Assembly: GCA_964570625.1 (NCBI GenBank)
Contig: CAZMYW010000019.1
Span: 1 to 64,000, forward strand
DNA: 64,000 bases
Source: JBFLXB01 sp964570625
Lineage (GTDB): Bacteria > Nitrospirota > Nitrospiria > 2-01-FULL-66-17
Direction of reading: 5' to 3'
Positions 59,765 to 64,000 of the stretch are shown here, one piece after another. Position 1 is the first letter of the stretch. Each line of letters opens with the position of its first letter. The position numbers and the translations under genes are program-made. The notes beneath the pieces were generated by a model. The model was not told the DNA's origin, searched no databases, and saw nothing but the letters and a program-made list of their open reading frames with translations.

Positions 59765-60055
59765 TCAGCCGGTTTTTCTGAACACGATGCGATACACGAG
59801 CAGAATCAGCATGGCGCCGACCACCGCGGCCACGAATCCGGAAAACTCCCCGGCGCTGGAAAGCTTGAAATAGTGCCCGAGATAGGTCGCCAGGCTCGAT
59901 CCGGCGATGCCGAGCAGCGGTGTCACGATCAGCCCGCTGGGATCATCACCCGGCATGATGAGGGTGGCCGCGATACCGGCCACCGCTCCGATGACAATGG
60001 TGCCCACGATGCCCATGGCGCCGAGCGACTCCAGAATCGACTGGACCTGTTCCAT
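59765..60055 (-). CDS. GlsB/YeaQ/YmgE-family stress membrane protein
   Basis: A 96-residue membrane protein with three helices of the transglycosylase-associated family (PF04226): GIVGTIVIGAVAGIAATLIMP, a second helix GIAGSSLATYLGHYF, and the last helix VGAMLILLVYRIVF. These proteins are induced in acid or osmotic stress. ATG 60055 follows GGAG in the overlapping first ATG (60067), so the shorter form is preferred. Confidence 0.88.
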   Translation of the reverse strand: MEQVQSILESLGAMGIVGTIVIGAVAGIAATLIMPGDDPSGLIVTPLLGIAGSSLATYLGHYFKLSSAGEFSGFVAAVVGAMLILLVYRIVFRKTG

Positions 60056-60151
60056 ATGCGTCTCCATAAGGAAATACCGCCGTTGCTTGGCTCCTAACGC
60101 TCGCCCACATCCGCGAGAAACTACTCCTTCGGTGCGATGTTCTGCAAGTGT

Positions 60152-60445
60152 TTACTTCGGGAAAATCGTGTTCCAGTCCTTCTTCATGTCCACCACCGTC
60201 CAGCCCTTGGCCTTCGCCTCGTCCAGCGCCTTGTCGAGTTGACCGATGTGTGACTTGCGGTCGTAGGCCCATTCGCGCTCGGCATCGGTGTGGTGAACGA
60301 CCAGGGCGAAACGTGGGCCGCTCCCGGAGGTCGCCCATTGGAGCATCTGCAAATCGCCGTCGGAGTTGCCGAAGGCCGCGATCGGACGGCGGCCGATGTG
60401 CATGAATTCGGCCTTCCCGAAGTTCTTATGCCCTGGCAGCATCAT
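60152..60445 (-). pseudogene. HAD phosphatase gene, C-terminal fragment (stub 2)
   Basis: A 97-codon frame matching the last third of the full-length HAD gene at 61.8 kb: both share GRRPIxAFGNSDGDLQMLQW and then REWAYDR and QLDKALDEAKAKGWTVV. The catalytic DxDGT part is missing. A TAA lies in frame just upstream of the first ATG. The divergence between copies shows an old duplication rather than a recent copy error. It may be unexpressed. Confidence 0.8.
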
Positions 60446-60501
60446 ATCCAGTTACCAGAACCAGGAAAAACATGAGTTAGACTCCCGATTTTCATGGTAA
60501 T

Positions 60502-61671
60502 ATGCAGGCCATGCTCGAGCGTTCCGGACACTTGGCCATCCTGCAGCGCCTGCTCCGGCAGTTTCCGGTGGTGGGTTTGATCGGCGCGCGACAGGTCGGC
60601 AAGAGCACGCTCGCACGCGCGTTGGTCGAGCGGGCCGGCGGGCGAGCGGCGTTCTTCGATCTCGAGGACCCCCGAGCGCTGGCGCGTCTCGACGCGCCCA
60701 TGCTCGCCCTTGAAGGGCTCAGGGGCTTGGTCGTGCTCGACGAGATCCAGCGCCGGCCCGACCTCTTCCCGGCGCTGCGCGTGCTGGCGGACCGACCCCG
60801 TCGCCCCGCGCGCTTCCTTGTGCTCGGCAGTGCTTCGCCGCCGCTCTTGCGTCAGAGCTCCGAGACGCTCGCCGGGCGCATCGCCTACCACGAACTCTTC
60901 GGGTTCGATCTGTCCGAGGTCGGACCGCGGGCGCTCGAGCGGCTGTGGCTTCGAGGCGGGTTCCCGCTGTCGTTCACCGCCAGAACGGAGGCGGCAAGCT
61001 TCCTCTGGCGCCGACAATTCATCGCGACGTTCGTCGAGCGGGAGATTTCGGAGCTGGAGCTGCGTCTCTCGCCCGCCGTCATCGGGCGCTTCTGGAACAT
61101 GCTCGCTCACTATCACGGGCAGACCTGGAACGCGGCCGAGCTCGCTCGGGCTTTCGGCGTGTCGGAGAAGACCGTGCGTAGCTATCTCGATTTTCTGGTC
61201 GCGACGTTCGTCGCGTTTCGCCTGCCTCCCTGGCACGAGAACGTCGGCAAACGCGAGGTCAAGGCGCCCAAGGTTTACCTCTCCGACAGCGGGCTGCTGC
61301 ATGCCATGTTCGGCGTGAGTACGCGCGATGATTTGCTCGGACATCCGAAACGCGGCGCATCCTGGGAAGGCTTCGCGATCAGCCAGGTCATCAGCCGCCT
61401 CGGCGCCCATCCCCGGGAGTGCTTCTTCTGGGGTCTCCACTCCGGAGCGGAGCTCGACCTTCTGGTGATGCGCGGGCTGGTGCGCCTGGGCTTCGAGGTG
61501 AAACACACGGATGCACCCGAGGTGACGCCCTCGATGCGCTCCGCGCTCGACAACCTGCGACTGTCCCATCTCTACGTCATCCATGCGGGCAAAGAAACAT
61601 TCTCGCTGGGACCGAAGATCACGGCATTGCCCCTCGGTCGCGTGTGGACGGACCTCGGCGAGATCAGGTGA
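60502..61671 (+). CDS. AAA ATPase with DUF4143 domain
   Basis: A 389-residue cytoplasmic ATPase. The N-terminal AAA_14 domain has Walker A GARQVGKSTLARAL (near residues 28-41), Walker B LVVLDEIQRRP (near 76-86) and sensor segment FLVLGSASP; a winged DUF4143 domain (about 200-340) follows. The family is common in accessory regions and its cellular role is unclear. It is the only plus-strand gene in this part and sits between two HAD gene copies, suggesting insertion. An ATG at 60511 is an alternative start. Confidence 0.88.
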   Translation: MQAMLERSGHLAILQRLLRQFPVVGLIGARQVGKSTLARALVERAGGRAAFFDLEDPRALARLDAPMLALEGLRGLVVLDEIQRRPDLFPALRVLADRPRRPARFLVLGSASPPLLRQSSETLAGRIAYHELFGFDLSEVGPRALERLWLRGGFPLSFTARTEAASFLWRRQFIATFVEREISELELRLSPAVIGRFWNMLAHYHGQTWNAAELARAFGVSEKTVRSYLDFLVATFVAFRLPPWHENVGKREVKAPKVYLSDSGLLHAMFGVSTRDDLLGHPKRGASWEGFAISQVISRLGAHPRECFFWGLHSGAELDLLVMRGLVRLGFEVKHTDAPEVTPSMRSALDNLRLSHLYVIHAGKETFSLGPKITALPLGRVWTDLGEIR

Positions 61672-61814
61672 GAGCGCGCGAGGCGCGTCACCTGTCGCCC
61701 GGAATCGAGAGCATCCCCTGGACCGAAATTGCCTCCGGTCAGGTGGACGTGTTCTGACATCGTCGTCATTGACTTCCGTCCGGTAAGCCGTGCTCCACCG
61801 TTGTTCCAGCTTCC

Positions 61815-62825
61815 TTACTGCTTTTCGAACGCGAACACGCGTTTCCAATCCGCCTTCATGTTCACGACCGTCCAGCCCTTCGCCTTCGCCTCGTCGAGCG
61901 CCTTGTCCAACTGCCCGACGGATGACGCGCGGTCGTACGCCCATTCGCGGTCGGCATCGGTGTGGTGGATCAGCCCCATAAAACGCGGCCCACTTCCCGC
62001 AGCCGTCCACTGCAGCATCTGCAGGTCACCGTCGGAGTTGCCGAAGGCCAAGATCGGACGCCGCCCGATGAACTTGTGGATGCCCACCGGCTTGCCGGCC
62101 TTGTCGTCGATGAAGTCGATCTCGGGCAGACGCATCAGCACCGGCTTGCCGTCGCGTAGATCAAGCTTGGTCTTGATGCTGCTGCCGACCACCTGCTCGG
62201 GCGGGATGCCATACACTCTCTCCGTCCACGGCCGCATGAACTCGATGCCGCCCCCGGACACGATGAAGGTCTTGAACCCGTTGGCCCGGAGATAGGCCAG
62301 CAGGTCAAGCATGGGCTGGTACACCATTTCGGTGTAACGGCGTTTGGTCTTCGGATGCCGGGCGATCATGATCCAGTCCGTGACAGCCTGCTCGAACTCC
62401 TGAGTGGTCATGCCCGCGTGCGTGGCCATCACGATTTCGAGGATCGCTCGTTCACCACCCGCAAGCGCGCCTTTCACGTCGCCTTTCAGCAGCGAGGCGA
62501 ACGGCTCCTTGTCCTTCCACTCCGGGTGTTGCGGCGCGAGCGCCTTGACCCGGTCGAGCGCGAACGCGAGCTGAAAATACATGGGCTGTTCGGCCCAGAG
62601 CGTGCCGTCGTTGTCGAAAACCGCGATGCGTTCGGCAGGCGGGACGAAGTCCGGCGAGCCGTCCTTGGTCACCTTCGCAACGAATTGAGTGACGGCCTTC
62701 TTGGCCGCCCCGTCGTTCCACGAGGGAAGCGGATCGGCCGTCTGCGCGTGTGCAGTCGTCGCAACGGCGCCCATCAGCATGTACGCGAGGGCGGCGATGA
62801 GGTTTCGCGTACGGGTGGTTTTCAT
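61815..62825 (-). CDS. Periplasmic HAD-superfamily phosphatase
   Basis: A 336-residue exported protein. After the signal peptide (about 1-28, ending THAQTAD), HAD motif I is VFDNDGTLW (near residue 65), motif II is IVSGGG, and motif III/IV is GRRPILAFGNSDGD (near 256-269). The fold is like phosphoserine-phosphatase-type HAD enzymes with a helical cap. ATG 62825 follows a GAGAGGA site and starts the signal peptide. It is the intact member of the set with two tail stubs downstream. Confidence 0.9.
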   Translation of the reverse strand: MKTTRTRNLIAALAYMLMGAVATTAHAQTADPLPSWNDGAAKKAVTQFVAKVTKDGSPDFVPPAERIAVFDNDGTLWAEQPMYFQLAFALDRVKALAPQHPEWKDKEPFASLLKGDVKGALAGGERAILEIVMATHAGMTTQEFEQAVTDWIMIARHPKTKRRYTEMVYQPMLDLLAYLRANGFKTFIVSGGGIEFMRPWTERVYGIPPEQVVGSSIKTKLDLRDGKPVLMRLPEIDFIDDKAGKPVGIHKFIGRRPILAFGNSDGDLQMLQWTAAGSGPRFMGLIHHTDADREWAYDRASSVGQLDKALDEAKAKGWTVVNMKADWKRVFAFEKQ

Positions 62826-62920
62826 CGTTGTGTCCTCTCGGGGTTGGTTGTTACTCGGTTTCTTCGTGCACTTTTTTCCAATCGGTGTTTCATTGCTCCC
62901 GATCATGGTGGGGGAATATG

Positions 62921-62957
62921 CCTTGAAAAGTCGGTGGGATCAACCGAGTTTTCAAGG
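62921..62957. terminator. Long inverted repeat between HAD and SYLF-like genes
   Basis: CCTTGAAAAGTCGG (62921-62934) and CCGAGTTTTCAAGG (62944-62957) pair over 13 of 14 bases with a 9-base loop, an unusually long and AT-richer dyad than its surroundings. It lies 88 bases after the SYLF-like stop and 96 before the HAD start in the gap 62826-63044. Termination of the upstream gene or binding of a dimeric regulator are both possible. Confidence 0.5.
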
Positions 62958-63044
62958 TCCAATTTCGACCGAATATGGCATGTCGTTACCCCCACCGCAC
63001 GCGAAGGCGAGCGCGACGGCGTCGAAGCATGGCCCTGACCGTCG

Positions 63045-63770
63045 CTACTCTTTCAGCTTGATCGGCTTCACGCGAATGACACCCGCGGTGACGGTGGCTG
63101 ACACGCCTGCGTCGGTGATGAAATGGACCGAATATCCCTTATCCGTTCCAACGTCACCGCTCCCCGCGCCGCCCGCAGCACCTGTCTCTCCAACCTTGGC
63201 GGCCGCTTCTGCGCCGGCCTGCGCCTCCCATTCACCCTTGATAAAATGCTTGAACTTCTTTTCATCCTGAAAGATCAACACAGGCCGTACGCTTCTCGCT
63301 CCCCAGCCTCCACCGATATCGAACCGCTCCATTTTGATGTAGGTCTTTTCTTCGGTCTTCGTCTCGATCGCCACGCCGTATCCGCTGCCTGCTCCGACAA
63401 CCGGGATCTTCGTGATCTTGTTGTTCATGATCGCGTAGCCAACGGACCTCTCTATCGCTTCCTTGGTCTTCGGTTCCTGCGTGTACAAGTCGGACAGCGT
63501 TCGCTCGACCAGCTCGTCGATCGTTTGCTCCTGCTCCGCGCCTGTTTTGCCGGGCACGCCGGCACAGCCGAACATGCCGACGACAAGGAACCACAGGCTA
63601 AAACCGGTCAGTGCGGTTGATCTCAGGTACAGCCTCCTCTGAGTGGGCGTTAAAGCCGGCACACCCACAAGCGCAGCGGCGATGAGGTCATACTTGTGTG
63701 CGGTTTTCACCGTTGTGTCCTTTCGCCAACGAGCGGTGGCGATGAGATTTTGTGTGCAGGCGATTTTCAT
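63045..63770 (-). CDS. SYLF/YSC84-like lipoprotein with duplicated 5' end
   Basis: A frame of 241 codons whose mature part has lipobox MFGC (Cys near residue 69) and a SYLF/YSC84-like domain (about 80-240): RTLSDLYTQEPKTKEAI, VGYAIMNNKITKIPVVGAGSGYG and ERFDIGGGWGARSVRPVLIF. The first 45 codons consist of two copies of a signal-peptide-like start (MKIACTQNLIA, then VKTAHKYDLIAA from GTG 63710), both resembling the HAD start. An internal AGAGGAGG near 63,635 precedes a CTG near 63,626, which may mark the ancestral start. The true start is therefore uncertain. Confidence 0.75.
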   Translation of the reverse strand: MKIACTQNLIATARWRKDTTVKTAHKYDLIAAALVGVPALTPTQRRLYLRSTALTGFSLWFLVVGMFGCAGVPGKTGAEQEQTIDELVERTLSDLYTQEPKTKEAIERSVGYAIMNNKITKIPVVGAGSGYGVAIETKTEEKTYIKMERFDIGGGWGARSVRPVLIFQDEKKFKHFIKGEWEAQAGAEAAAKVGETGAAGGAGSGDVGTDKGYSVHFITDAGVSATVTAGVIRVKPIKLKE

Positions 63771-64000
63771 CGTTGTATCCTTTCGGTGATGTTTCGTGAC
63801 CTACTTTCCACCGCTCGCATTTCCCGCTCGTTCCGAAGGCCCGCCATGCACCAAACGGCCATCGCCGCGTGAAGGACCACGGCCGGCCAGAGGCCGATGC
63901 CGGAGAGCCCCAAGCCGGTGCCGGTATAACCGAGCACCGCGACGGCGCCGGTGTTGTAGAGCAACATGGCCGCGACCAATCCTCCCGCTACGCGGTTCTG
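63767..64000 (-). CDS. Small membrane protein, 5' end beyond the window
   Basis: The frame is open from the window edge (position 64000) to a stop at 63767. The visible 77 codons show two hydrophobic helices (LVAAMLLYNTGAVAVLGYTG and LWPAVVLHAAMAVWCMAGL) and a charged tail (RNEREMRAVESRSRNITERI). The stop overlaps the start of the next gene (ATGA). The family is not recognised; a DUF of small integral membrane proteins is likely. Confidence 0.55.
   Translation of the reverse strand, partial: QNRVAGGLVAAMLLYNTGAVAVLGYTGTGLGLSGIGLWPAVVLHAAMAVWCMAGLRNEREMRAVESRSRNITERIQR

Noticed and set aside
60442..62010. 522-codon minus-strand frame through the ATPase
   Set aside because: Overlaps the ATPase with Walker motifs on the plus strand and the HAD gene end in another frame; no domain found.
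1..64000. CRISPR arrays, insertion sequences, integrases, rRNA genes
   Set aside because: No spaced direct repeats, transposase-like or integrase-like proteins, or rRNA segments were recognised on either strand.

Overview
The window is GC-rich, gene-dense bacterial chromosome. Lipoproteins, outer-membrane beta-barrels, an RND-type outer-membrane factor, AsmA and an MliC-type lysozyme inhibitor show a Gram-negative envelope. The order yceD-rpmF-plsX-fabH-fabD-fabG-acpP-fabF-rnc, an hsp20-hspR-clpB-radA operon and a 29-codon AURKAIP1/COX24 (bS22-like) gene suggest a deep-branching lineage such as Nitrospirota, or less likely NC10 or a deltaproteobacterial group. This placement is an inference from gene content; no rRNA is present.

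Positions 1-22,570 are mainly housekeeping. A minus-strand heat-shock operon (hsp20, hspR, clpB, radA) faces a lytic transglycosylase. Next come nadB with an upstream lipoprotein gene, the bS22-like gene, an M48 metalloprotease, and the fatty-acid operon, which has strong intercistronic hairpins before rpmF and acpP. A pteridine-reductase-like/queD/queC-like trio, purM-purN, two small genes and a tRNA-Ala(CGC) with its own promoter follow. Several promoters sit so close to their start codons that leaderless or nearly leaderless mRNAs are likely.

Positions 21,683-26,503 form a probable light-responsive locus. A MerR-type regulator with a cobalamin-binding domain (CarH/LitR-like) is transcribed divergently from an operon of two secreted SUMF1-fold proteins flanking a small secreted protein. 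Lipocalin and RudS-like (DUF523-DUF1722, tRNA 4-thiouridine desulfidase family) genes follow on the same strand. No photolyase gene is visible. A Phd-type antitoxin/RelE-ParE-type toxin pair with a palindromic operator lies at 27,352-27,997.

Positions 28,014-64,000 are a long, mostly minus-strand accessory block of envelope, osmotic and ion-homeostasis functions: glutaminase, amidohydrolase, DUF481, AsmA, several barrels, a GH63-like glucosidase, MscS, K+ channel, Ca2+/H+ exchanger, HlyD/DUF3302/OMF, DcaP-like porin, patatin lipase, aquaporin, GlsB/YeaQ, HAD phosphatase and a SYLF-like lipoprotein. Three copies of a near-palindromic operator (consensus CTACTCGTAAATCTACGAGG) lie upstream of minus-strand envelope genes in this block, two of them with the same downstream TAATAT box, suggesting one regulon. 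The block also carries many deletion scars: a YCII/SRPBCC/DUF/monooxygenase graveyard, an AspT-type transporter with an internal deletion, a marC tail, HAD gene tails, and duplicated gene heads in front of the last lipoprotein. I saw no transposase, integrase, CRISPR array or rRNA.
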